A stretch of 14,970 nucleotides of DNA, taken from contig WGCB01000017.1 of NCBI GenBank assembly GCA_015494005.1, forward strand, positions 1 to 14,970, read 5' to 3'. The position numbers and the translations under genes were made by a program. The notes under the pieces were generated by a model that did no database searches, was not told where the DNA came from, and saw nothing but the letters and a program-made list of their open reading frames with translations. Source of the stretch: Caldilineaceae bacterium (GTDB lineage: Bacteria > Chloroflexota > Anaerolineae > Caldilineales > Caldilineaceae). The first letter of the stretch is position 1. The number at the start of each line of letters is the position of its first letter. This document shows positions 5,564-14,838 of the stretch, one piece after another.

Positions 5564-6784
5564 ATGAGCACCCCAGAAGTCACCTACCCGGAAGCCAGCG
5601 AGGAGATCAGCCAGCAGATCACCGTGGAAGCGCTCTACCGCAAGCTCCAGGAGCCGGACCACGGCCTCTTCATCCTGGATGTGCGCAACGCGGACGAGTT
5701 CGAGACCTGGCGCATCGAGTCTCGCTACCCGCCCGAGATGGTGAACATCCCCTATTTTGAGTTCTTCGAGAACACGGAGCACGCTCTGGCTCAGCTCCCT
5801 CAAGATCCAGAGCGGGAGATCGTGGTGGTCTGCGCCAAGGGCGGGGCCAGCGACTTCGTGGCCGCGCTGCTGGAGGAGGAGGGACGCTCGGCGGTGAACC
5901 TGGCCGAGGGCATGGAGGCCTGGGGCAACTTCTACGTCTTCCGCCCGGTGGCGGAGACGGAGAGCTACCAGGTCTACCAGGTGGACCGGCCGGCCCGGGG
6001 CTGCCTGAGCCACGTGCTCATCAGCCAGGGGAAAGCGGCCATCATCGACCCCCTGCGCCACACGGAAAAGTACCAGGACTTCCTGGCGGCCCAGGGCGCA
6101 ACCCTGGCTCTGATTCTGGACACCCACGCCCACGCGGACCACATCAGCGGTGGGCCGGCCCTGGCCCTGGCCACCGGCGCTCCCTACTACCTCCACCCCT
6201 ACGACGGCATCCACCCCTTCGACATGCTCCCGGCCAAGATGGAGTACGAGATGTTGAAGGAGGGCATGGCCTTCACCCTGGGCGACCTGACCATCCAGAC
6301 CATCCACGTGCCCGGGCACACCCTGGGCCAGGTCAATTTCCTGGCCAGCGGGCCGGACGGAGAGCGCTTCTTCTTCACCGGGGACAACCTCTTCATCGAG
6401 AGCTTCGGTCGGCCGGACCTGGGCGGCCAGGGCGAGGCCTGGGCCCCCATCGTCTACGAGACCATCTTCCAGAAGGTGAAGAGCCAGATCCCCGGGGAGG
6501 CCTGGGTGCTGCCCGGCCACTACGCCAGCCCCACGGAGGCCAATGACCAGGGCCTCTTCGCCAAGCGCCTGGCAGACCTCTGGCAGGAGAACTCGGCCCT
6601 CCAGTTCGCCAGCCGGGAGGAGTTCGTGGAGTTCGTGCTCAGCCACCTGCCCATCATGCCGGCGGAGTACGTGGAGATCAAACGGGTGAACATCGGCCTG
6701 ACCCAGCCGGATGAGGAGGAGGCCAGCACCCTGGAACTGGGCAAGAACATCTGCGCCGTGGCTGCGGCCGCGGCGGCAAGCTGA
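5564..6784 (+). CDS. Rhodanese/ETHE1-like metallo-beta-lactamase fusion (putative persulfide dioxygenase)
   Basis: 406 residues, no signal peptide. The N-terminal rhodanese domain (about 15-125) has VVVCAKGGAS with the persulfide-carrying Cys90 and ends in LAEGMEAW. The C-terminal metallo-beta-lactamase domain (about 140-345) has THAHADH (H188, H190, D192, H193), PGHTLGQ (H252), TGDNLF (D274) and LPGHYASP (H319). This set is expected for the mononuclear-iron persulfide dioxygenases (ETHE1/SdoA/CstB), which oxidise GSSH or CoASSH to sulfite. The rhodanese would deliver or accept sulfane sulfur. The order rhodanese-MBL is the reverse of the better-known MBL-rhodanese fusions. Start ATG 5564 has AGGAG at 5550-5554; the open frame extends upstream to 5495 without an RBS. 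The C-terminus ends in an Ala run. A hydrolase role (glyoxalase II-like) is the alternative. It is the first gene of an operon with tusA and dsrE2. Confidence 0.88.
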   Translation: MSTPEVTYPEASEEISQQITVEALYRKLQEPDHGLFILDVRNADEFETWRIESRYPPEMVNIPYFEFFENTEHALAQLPQDPEREIVVVCAKGGASDFVAALLEEEGRSAVNLAEGMEAWGNFYVFRPVAETESYQVYQVDRPARGCLSHVLISQGKAAIIDPLRHTEKYQDFLAAQGATLALILDTHAHADHISGGPALALATGAPYYLHPYDGIHPFDMLPAKMEYEMLKEGMAFTLGDLTIQTIHVPGHTLGQVNFLASGPDGERFFFTGDNLFIESFGRPDLGGQGEAWAPIVYETIFQKVKSQIPGEAWVLPGHYASPTEANDQGLFAKRLADLWQENSALQFASREEFVEFVLSHLPIMPAEYVEIKRVNIGLTQPDEEEASTLELGKNICAVAAAAAAS

Positions 6785-6873
6785 CCGGCACTGCCCCGCC
6801 AGGCCAGCCTGCCTGTTGTTTCCGTGAGAAGTTCCAAATTTCCAGCCGATTTCGAGAGTAAGGAGAGAATCCC

Positions 6874-7131
6874 ATGACCACCGTAGTCGCCGACCAGACC
6901 CTGGACGTCCAAGGGCTGAACTGCCCCATGCCCCTGCTCAAGGCCCGCCAGGCCATCATGAAGATGGAAGTGGGCCAGGTGCTGAAGGTGCTGAGCACCG
7001 ACCGAGGCAGCATCAAGGACTTCCAGGGATGGGCCCAGAGCGCCCGCAACGTGGAGTTGGTGGGCCAGGGCGAAGAGTCCGGCCCCGACGGCAAGAAGCT
7101 CTACGTCCACTACGTGAAGCGCACCAAGTAG
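6874..7131 (+). CDS. tusA: TusA/SirA-family sulfur carrier protein
   Basis: An 85-residue cytoplasmic sulfurtransferase. The family signature is intact near the N-terminus: LDVQGLNCPMPLLKARQAI, with the persulfide-forming Cys17 in the CPxP motif. The SIKDFQGWA segment of the C-terminal half matches the usual TusA fold. A strong Shine-Dalgarno AAGGAG (6860-6865) lies eight bases before the ATG. In sulfur oxidisers, TusA encoded beside rhodanese and DsrE2 carries sulfane sulfur toward oxidative enzymes rather than serving tRNA thiolation. The setting here (rhodanese-MBL 89 bp upstream, DsrE2 95 bp downstream) fits that oxidative role. The AT-rich leader at 6832-6873 shows no clear promoter. Confidence 0.95.
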   Translation: MTTVVADQTLDVQGLNCPMPLLKARQAIMKMEVGQVLKVLSTDRGSIKDFQGWAQSARNVELVGQGEESGPDGKKLYVHYVKRTK

Positions 7132-7132
7132 T

Positions 7133-7168
7133 CGGTTCGCCCAGCCGCGAACCACCGTCCGCGAACCG
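7133..7168 (+). repeat. Alternative intercistronic hairpins after tusA
   Basis: CGGTTCGC at 7133-7140 can pair either with GCGAACC at 7147-7153 (7 bp, 6-nt loop) or with GCGAACCG at 7161-7168 (8 bp, 20-nt loop). The two right arms are direct copies of CCGCGAACC 14 bp apart. The structure starts two bases after the tusA stop. It may protect the upstream mRNA or set the tusA:dsrE2 ratio. There is no T-run, so termination is unlikely. Confidence 0.5.
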
Positions 7169-7226
7169 CCTCGAGTGGCCCCAGGCCTCTTGAGGAACCG
7201 AGTGGAAAAGGGAAGGAGCCCCACAC

Positions 7227-7826
7227 ATGTCCGACACGACGCAACAGACCTTGGTCAACGGCACGAACGAGGCCCAAACAGCGGAGTCCCCTGTCGATCT
7301 GGCGGAACGCATCGCGGCCCTGGAGGAGCGCATCGCCGAGCTGGAGGAGCGGGTCCCAGAGGACAAGGTGACCATCGTGGTCTTCTCCGGTGAGCTGGAC
7401 CGGGTGCTGGCCGCCTTCATCATCGCCAGCGGCGCGGTGGCCCTGGGCCAGGAAGTCTCCATGTTCTTCACCTTCTGGGGGCTGAACGCGCTGCGCAAGA
7501 AGCGAATCATCGACGGCAAGAGCCTGCCGGAGAAGATGATGTCCTTGATGACCCCGGCCTCCACCCAGCAGATGGGGGTGAGCAAGATGAACTTCTTCGG
7601 CGTAGGCTCCCGGATGCTGCGCTACATGATGGCCCAGAAGAACGTGGAGTCGATCGAAGGGCTCATCGACCTCTGCCAGGAGATGGGCGTGCGCATGGTC
7701 AGCTGCGAGATGAGCCGGGACGTCATGGGCATCCGGCAGGACGAACTGCGGGACGAGATCGAGGTAGGCGGGGTCGCCACCTACCTGGCCGACGCCCTGC
7801 GCAGCCGGGTCACCCTCTTCATCTAG
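7227..7826 (+). CDS. dsrE2: DsrE2-type sulfurtransferase (DsrE/F/H-like family)
   Basis: A 199-residue protein of the DsrE/DsrF-like superfamily (DrsE_2 type). Residues about 20-46 form a heptad-rich coiled coil (AERIAALEERIAELEERV), common in this subfamily and probably mediating oligomerisation. The core follows: KVTIVVFSGELDRVLAAFIIA, then SMFFTFWGLNAL, GVGSRMLRYMM and the C-terminal DVMGIRQDEL-VGGVATYL segment. C150 and C160 (C-x9-C) are the candidate sulfur-binding residues. Known DsrE2 proteins interact with TusA and rhodanese in cytoplasmic sulfur trafficking, and all three are adjacent here. Shine-Dalgarno GAAGGAG (7212-7218) precedes the ATG by eight bases. Some family members are membrane-anchored; here one moderately hydrophobic stretch (about 60-80) is more likely a buried helix and strand. 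Confidence 0.88.
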   Translation: MSDTTQQTLVNGTNEAQTAESPVDLAERIAALEERIAELEERVPEDKVTIVVFSGELDRVLAAFIIASGAVALGQEVSMFFTFWGLNALRKKRIIDGKSLPEKMMSLMTPASTQQMGVSKMNFFGVGSRMLRYMMAQKNVESIEGLIDLCQEMGVRMVSCEMSRDVMGIRQDELRDEIEVGGVATYLADALRSRVTLFI

Positions 7827-7842
7827 ATGCTCGCCATCCCGG

Positions 7843-7869
7843 ACGGTGCCAGGACGTGGAGCGCACCGT
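7843..7869 (+). repeat. Hairpin downstream of dsrE2
   Basis: ACGGTGC (7843-7849) and GCACCGT (7863-7869) are exact inverse complements with a 13-nt loop, starting 17 bases after the dsrE2 stop. No T-run follows. With the second hairpin at 7896-7926 it forms a tandem pair marking the 3' end of the operon. Confidence 0.45.
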
Positions 7870-7895
7870 AACCGAGTAACGGACACCAGGGCACG

Positions 7896-7936
7896 AATGC
7901 CGGTCCCACCCCGTGTGGCCGGCATTGTCCCCTTTT
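7896..7936 (+). terminator. Terminator-like hairpin ending the rhodanese-tusA-dsrE2 operon
   Basis: AATGCCGG (7896-7903) pairs exactly with CCGGCATT (7919-7926). The stem continues, after a two-base bulge, as CCAC (7906-7909) with GTGG (7915-7918), leaving a five-base loop. A short TTTT at 7933-7936 follows after a GTCCCC spacer. The stem is strong but the T-run is short and late, so termination may be partial, letting some transcript read into the molybdoenzyme operon. Confidence 0.5.
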
Positions 7937-7964
7937 GGCGCGTGTCGCCCATCCCTGCAGAATG

Positions 7965-7973
7965 TGCTACACT
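7965..7973 (+). promoter_or_regulatory. Extended -10 promoter element for the molybdoenzyme operon
   Basis: TGCTACACT: TG at 7965-7966 and TACACT at 7968-7973, identical (with the following G) to the element at 5344-5353. No recognisable -35 is at the right spacing, so activator dependence is plausible. Transcription would start near 7980 and leave a leader of about 134 nt before the ATG at 8114. The rest of 7827-8113 contains no gene I can support. Confidence 0.5.
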
Positions 7974-8113
7974 GGGAGTCGGCTGCCCGCTCCGACATCC
8001 ACGTCCACCCAACGCCACGACCGAGCCATCCAAAACAGACTTTCCCAGCCCGGGACAGCCCTGGCCTACAGGCTGGAACCACCACGAGTCCACACCGTGA
8101 CGAGACTGCCCCT

Positions 8114-9793
8114 ATGAACTACGGATTTGTCATCGACAACCGCAAGTGCATCGGCTGCCATGCCTGCTCCACCGCCTGCAAGAGCGAGAACGAGGTGCCC
8201 CTGGGCGTCTACCGCACCTGGGTCAAGTACGTGGAGACCGGCGTCTTCCCGGACAGCCGCCGCCATTTCCAGGTGACCCGCTGCAACCACTGCGCCAACC
8301 CGCCCTGCGTCCGCATTTGTCCGGTCACGGCCATGTACCAGCGGGACGACGGCATCGTGGAGTTCGATCCGGACATCTGCATCGGCTGCAAGGCGTGCAT
8401 GCAGGCCTGCCCCTACGATGCCATCTACATCGATCCCGAGACCCACACCGCGGCCAAGTGCCATTTCTGCTCCCACCGGGTGGAGCTGGGGCTGGAACCG
8501 GCCTGCGTGGTGGTTTGCCCGGAGCACGCCATCATCGCCGGGGACATGGACGACCCCCACTCGGAGATCAGCCACATCCTGGCCACCCAGGACGTGGTGG
8601 TGCGCAAGCCGGAGCAGGGCACCGCGCCCAAACTCTTCTACATCGAGGGGAACGACGTGGCGCTGCATCCCACGGCCACGGCCCGTACGCCGGAGAGCTT
8701 CATGTGGGCGGATGTGATCCCCCTGCACGCGGGCAACGGTCATCACAACGGCCACCACAATGGCCACAGCGGGGACCACCATCCCCAGCGAGAGCCCGCA
8801 CCCGCTCGGGTGGCCCACTCGGGCGCTCCCATCCGCACACCCCAGCCCCAGGGCGTCCCCCTGGACGGCCCCATCCAGATCGGTGGCCGCCGAGCGGAGC
8901 ACATGGTCCAGGTGGCCTACAACGCCCAGCACAAGATCCCCTGGCACTGGCCCGTCCCGGCCTACCTGGTGACCAAAGGGCTGGGCAGCGGCGCCTTCAT
9001 GCTCCTGAGCCTGGGCCTGGGACTCAACCTCTTTCCCTTCGACAGCCTGACCGCGGTGGTCACGGGCCTGCTCTCCCTGCTCTTCATCGGCATCACCACG
9101 GCCCTGCTGGTCTACGACCTGGATCGGCCGGAGCGCTTCCTGAGCATCCTCTTCCGGCCCCAGTGGCGGAGCTGGCTGACCCGGGGGGCCTTCCTGCTGG
9201 TGGGCTTCAGCGCTGTGGCCGGGCTCTGGTGGCTCCTGGAGACCGGGGCCCACTTCGGCCTGTTGCCTGCCCGGACCGCAGCCCAGGCGCGGCCCTTCTT
9301 CCTCTGGCTGGGGCTGATCCTGGCGGCAGGCTCGGCGGTCTACACCGCCTTCCTCTTCGGCCAGGCGGAGGGCCGGGATCTGTGGCAGAGCAGCCTGCTC
9401 CCCCTCCACCTGATCGTCCAGGCCTTGATGGTGGGGAGCGGCCTCTTCCTGCTCATGGACCTCGCCATGGCCATGCCGGCCCAGGCCAGCCAGCTGGCTC
9501 GGGTCACCTTCATCAGCATGATCGTCCTGGACCTGCTGGTGACCCTCTTTGGGGAGTTCGGCATGCCCCACGCCAGCGAGGTGGCGGCTCGGGCCGCCCA
9601 CGACATCAGCCACGGACGCTACCGCCGCCACTTCTGGTGGGGCAGCATCGCCCTGGGGCATGTCCTGCCCCTGATCCTGGTGGCCCCTGGTCAGCCCATC
9701 CTGGCCGGGCTGGCGGCCCTCTGCACCATGGTGGGGCTCTATTTCTTCGAGTACGCCTTCGTCATGGCCCCGCAGGAGATCCAGAACTCGTAG
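8114..9793 (+). CDS. Fused four-cluster ferredoxin / NrfD-type membrane subunit (PsrB-PsrC-like)
   Basis: 559 residues combining two normally separate subunits of a complex iron-sulfur molybdoenzyme. Residues 1-200 are a DmsB/PsrB-type ferredoxin with all 16 cysteines for four [4Fe-4S] clusters: C12-C15-C18-C22, C57-C60-C65-C69, C89-C92-C95-C99 and C116-C119-C131-C135. A Pro/His-rich linker follows, with seven histidines at residues 209-223. Residues 270-555 give eight hydrophobic helices of the NrfD/PsrC family, including LVYDLDRPERF (D337-E340), the usual 'DLgRPerf' loop. It would pass electrons between the catalytic subunit encoded downstream and the quinone pool. There is no signal peptide. 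The ATG at 8114 begins directly at the ferredoxin fold; the RBS is weak and upstream codons in the open frame are not ferredoxin-like. The membrane part resembles NrfD, not the DmsC type of SoeC. Confidence 0.92.
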   Translation: MNYGFVIDNRKCIGCHACSTACKSENEVPLGVYRTWVKYVETGVFPDSRRHFQVTRCNHCANPPCVRICPVTAMYQRDDGIVEFDPDICIGCKACMQACPYDAIYIDPETHTAAKCHFCSHRVELGLEPACVVVCPEHAIIAGDMDDPHSEISHILATQDVVVRKPEQGTAPKLFYIEGNDVALHPTATARTPESFMWADVIPLHAGNGHHNGHHNGHSGDHHPQREPAPARVAHSGAPIRTPQPQGVPLDGPIQIGGRRAEHMVQVAYNAQHKIPWHWPVPAYLVTKGLGSGAFMLLSLGLGLNLFPFDSLTAVVTGLLSLLFIGITTALLVYDLDRPERFLSILFRPQWRSWLTRGAFLLVGFSAVAGLWWLLETGAHFGLLPARTAAQARPFFLWLGLILAAGSAVYTAFLFGQAEGRDLWQSSLLPLHLIVQALMVGSGLFLLMDLAMAMPAQASQLARVTFISMIVLDLLVTLFGEFGMPHASEVAARAAHDISHGRYRRHFWWGSIALGHVLPLILVAPGQPILAGLAALCTMVGLYFFEYAFVMAPQEIQNS

Positions 9794-9846
9794 CAAGTGA
9801 CCCAATCGCCCGTTTCAACCCGCTCATGGAAAGCGAGTGATCGTCC

Positions 9847-12921
<3,075 letters not shown>

Positions 12922-12972
12922 GCCTGGAGCTGGATCTGGGGGAACGGACCCGAGGAGCGGATCTGGCCTCCG

Positions 12973-13383
12973 TCAGCCCCGGCGCACCATGTGATAGACC
13001 ACGTCCGCGGCGGAGAGCACCGCCAGGGGGATGGCCTTGCCCTCCTGGCGCTCCACCGCCACCACCCGGTGAATGTGCTGGGTGAGCAGCAGCTCGATGA
13101 CCCGCTCCAAGGTGTCGTGCATCTGCACCGTGACCACCTGGCGGTTCATGTGCTGGGCCACGGATCGACCCCGCCACTGCTCACCGTGTTCGTAGCAGGC
13201 CCGCATCAGGTCCGTGCGGGTGATGATGCCTTGGAGCGCTCCTTCTTCGTCGACCACCACCAGGGAACTCACATCCCGGTCCACCATCTGGGCCGCCGCG
13301 TTCTCCAAGGGCTCCCGTTCCTGGCAGGTGTAGACGCCCAGCCACTTGGCTTCCAACACCGTCAACTGCCGAATCATGTTCAT
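12973..13383 (-). CDS. Two-CBS-domain (Bateman module) protein
   Basis: 136 residues with little besides two CBS domains: about 15-70 (PLENAAAQMVDRDVSSLVVVDEEG... then GIITRTDLMRACY) and about 78-132 (VTVQMHDTLERVIELLLTQ, IHRVVAVERQ... then VLSAADVVYHMV). Each has the terminal 'G-I-hydrophobic-S/T-x-x-D' type strand-helix. Stand-alone CBS pairs bind adenine nucleotides or related ligands and regulate partners. The ATG at 13383-13381 has GGGAGG (complement of 13389-13394) five bases upstream. The open frame extends to 13500, but that part crosses tandem repeats and is Trp/Asn-rich, so I exclude it. It is convergent with the molybdoenzyme gene (51-bp gap) and divergent from the DUF1641-like gene. 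Its partner is unknown; a role in tuning this sulfur locus is inference from position. Confidence 0.9.
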   Translation of the reverse strand: MNMIRQLTVLEAKWLGVYTCQEREPLENAAAQMVDRDVSSLVVVDEEGALQGIITRTDLMRACYEHGEQWRGRSVAQHMNRQVVTVQMHDTLERVIELLLTQHIHRVVAVERQEGKAIPLAVLSAADVVYHMVRRG

Positions 13384-13400
13384 GCTGGCCTCCCATGATC

Positions 13401-13416
13401 CAGGCCTTCCGGCCTG
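13401..13416 (-). repeat. Small hairpin in the CBS-gene leader
   Basis: CAGGCC (13401-13406) and GGCCTG (13411-13416) form a 6-bp stem with a 4-nt loop, seven bases upstream of the Shine-Dalgarno on the minus-strand mRNA. It could affect translation or mRNA stability; nothing more can be said. Confidence 0.35.
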
Positions 13417-13480
13417 TTCTGGTGCATGCGCTCCCGGGGTCCAGGCGCACCACTGAACCGTCGTCCAAGCATTCGTCTTC

Positions 13481-13498
13481 CATTCATTCCATTCATCC
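13481..13498. repeat. 9-bp tandem repeat (CATTCATYC) upstream of the CBS gene
   Basis: CATTCATTC (13481-13489) and CATTCATCC (13490-13498), then a partial ATTCAATTG. The period is 9 bp, as in the CTGTCTCCN tract at 3237-3272, but the unit differs. It lies just downstream of the predicted -10 of the CBS gene, around its likely transcription start. Confidence 0.5.
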
Positions 13499-13503
13499 AT
13501 TCA

Positions 13504-13512
13504 ATTGTACCA
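13504..13512 (-). promoter_or_regulatory. Extended -10 promoter element for the CBS gene
   Basis: On the minus strand the sequence reads TGGTACAAT: extended TG plus TACAAT, 5 of 6 matches to TATAAT. The -35 region at 17-bp spacing (complement of 13527-13532, TGGGAA) is weak. The predicted start near 13497 gives a leader of about 115 nt carrying the small hairpin and the Shine-Dalgarno. Confidence 0.55.
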
Positions 13513-13587
13513 GCCGGGAGTGACTTTTCCCACCCTATCACGCGTGTTCCAGAGAGAAGCACACGCGCACTACGAAAGGAGGACTGC

Positions 13588-14700
13588 ATGAGCCAAACCC
13601 AGCCAAACGGGGCATCGGAGCTCCAGGCCCGGCTCAACGATCCACACACCCTCTCCGCCCTCACCCGCCTGCTGGACCGGATCGACCAGCTGGAGCAGAC
13701 GGTCACCCTCCTGTCCGAGGCGGTGGAGCAGGCGCCCACTGCGGTGGCCATGGTCACCGACACGGTGGACGACGTGGCCCTGCTGGCCGCGGACCGGGGC
13801 ATCGACGTGGACGAACGCCTGCGCAGCGCCCTGGGCATCCTGGAGAAGCTCACCGAGCCCCGCACCGTGGAAGCCCTCTCCGCGCTGGTGGAGCGGGTGG
13901 ACAAGCTGGAGCAGCTGGTGGAGCTGGCGGACCAGGCCCCGGGCATGGTGGCCATGGTCACCGACACGGTGGACGAGGTGGCCCTCATGGCCGCGGACCA
14001 GGGCATCGACATGGACGAACGCCTGCGCAACGCCCTGGCCATGGTGGAGAAGCTCACCGAGCCCCGCACGGTGAACGTGCTTTCCGCCCTCCTGGAACGC
14101 CTGGACAAGCTGGAGCAGCTGGTGGAGCTGGCGGACCAGGCCCCGGGGCTCATCGCCATGGTCACCGACACGGTGGACGACACCTTCGGCGTGGCGGTGC
14201 AGCAGGGCATCAACCTGGATGAGCGGGTGCGGGACAGCCTGGTGCTCCTGAACAAGCTCACCGCCCCGGAGACCACCCAGGCCCTGGCCGACATCATGGA
14301 GCACATGGATCTGCTCCAGCAGGGGGTGGACATAGGCGCCCAGGCGCCAGGGCTCATCGCCATGTTCGCGGACATGTTCGACGAGTTCTACACCGATGGC
14401 CCCGGCTCCAACCTGAACCTGGAGGTCTTCTTCCGCAAGGGCTTCCCCGCCGCGGTGAAGGTGGCCGAGCTCATGGACTCGGAGGAGTTCACCGCCCTGC
14501 TGGAGTCCGGCGTCCTGGACCCGGAGGCGGTGCGGGTGATGGGCTCCATCGGCCGGGCCATCGCCGCCAGCCAGGAGCAGCCACCCCGGCGGGTCTCCCC
14601 CTGGAGCCTGCTGCGCACCCTGGGCGACCCGGATCTGCAGTACGCGCTGGGCTTCCTGGTCGCTTTCGGCAAGGAGTTCGGGCGGTCCCTGCGCCGGTAG
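13588..14700 (+). CDS. DUF1641-like protein with four internal repeats
   Basis: 370 residues, soluble and strongly helical and acidic. The core is a helical module repeated four times, starting at residues 33, 105, 173 and 241. Consensus features are D-K-LEQLVELADQAPG, MVTDTVDEVALMAADQGI, DERLRNAL and EKLTEPRTV-LSALLER. Units 2 and 3 are nearly identical; unit 1 has four extra residues; unit 4 is diverged (FADMFDEFYTDG...). The C-terminal part (about 285-370) with EEFTALLESGVLDPEAVRVMGSIGRAI and LLRTLGDPDLQYALGFLVAFGKEFG resembles DUF1641 proteins, which are often encoded beside SQR or Hdr-like sulfur genes or formate dehydrogenase genes. Function is unknown. AAAGGAGG (13575-13582) lies five bases before the ATG. 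The SQR-like gene follows after 138 bp. An accessory or scaffold for a flavoprotein or quinone-linked enzyme is inference. Confidence 0.8.
   Translation: MSQTQPNGASELQARLNDPHTLSALTRLLDRIDQLEQTVTLLSEAVEQAPTAVAMVTDTVDDVALLAADRGIDVDERLRSALGILEKLTEPRTVEALSALVERVDKLEQLVELADQAPGMVAMVTDTVDEVALMAADQGIDMDERLRNALAMVEKLTEPRTVNVLSALLERLDKLEQLVELADQAPGLIAMVTDTVDDTFGVAVQQGINLDERVRDSLVLLNKLTAPETTQALADIMEHMDLLQQGVDIGAQAPGLIAMFADMFDEFYTDGPGSNLNLEVFFRKGFPAAVKVAELMDSEEFTALLESGVLDPEAVRVMGSIGRAIAASQEQPPRRVSPWSLLRTLGDPDLQYALGFLVAFGKEFGRSLRR
13684..14511 (+). repeat. Four tandem coding repeats in the DUF1641-like gene
   Basis: Units begin at 13684, 13900, 14104 and 14308. The first is 216 nt (72 codons) and the next two are exactly 204 nt (68 codons). 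Long stretches of units 2 and 3 are near-identical at nucleotide level, for example around 13900-13935 versus 14104-14139, and the segment reading GACACGGTGGACGA. This indicates recent duplication or ongoing gene conversion. Unit 4 retains only the spacing and the Q-A-P-G-L-I-A-M core. Confidence 0.8.
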
Positions 14701-14792
14701 CCCCAGGATGGCGGGCGTAGGAGGCCAGCCCGGAGCCCGGGCGGATCCCCCGCCGTTCGTTAGCCGTTCAGCATTTCGGATGCGACATCTCA

Positions 14793-14810
14793 CACCTTAT
14801 CGAGCGTTCC
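14793..14810 (+). promoter_or_regulatory. Leader element shared with the DUF1641-like gene
   Basis: CACCTTATCGAGCGTTCC at 14793-14810 resembles CACCCTATCACGCGTGTTCC at 13531-13550. Both lie about 30-40 bases before a start codon and are followed by GAGAGAAG-type sequence and a strong Shine-Dalgarno. It may be a shared promoter or start region or a protein-binding site. No standard -35/-10 pair fits well. Nothing else stands out in 14701-14838. Confidence 0.35.
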
Positions 14811-14838
14811 ATACCCCATCGAGAGAAGGAGGAACCCC

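Noticed and set aside
6785..6873. Possible terminator or promoter between the rhodanese-MBL gene and tusA
   Set aside because: Only 4-bp stems and an AT-rich leader without a convincing -10/-35; the gap is compatible with one operon.
13384..13500. Trp/Asn-rich extension of the CBS reading frame
   Set aside because: It crosses the CATTCATYC tandem repeat and lies upstream of a well-placed Shine-Dalgarno and ATG at 13383.
13570..14793. Minus-strand open frame opposite the DUF1641-like gene, with its own repeats
   Set aside because: Its repeats merely mirror the coding repeats of the real gene; there is no RBS and it covers the whole opposite gene.
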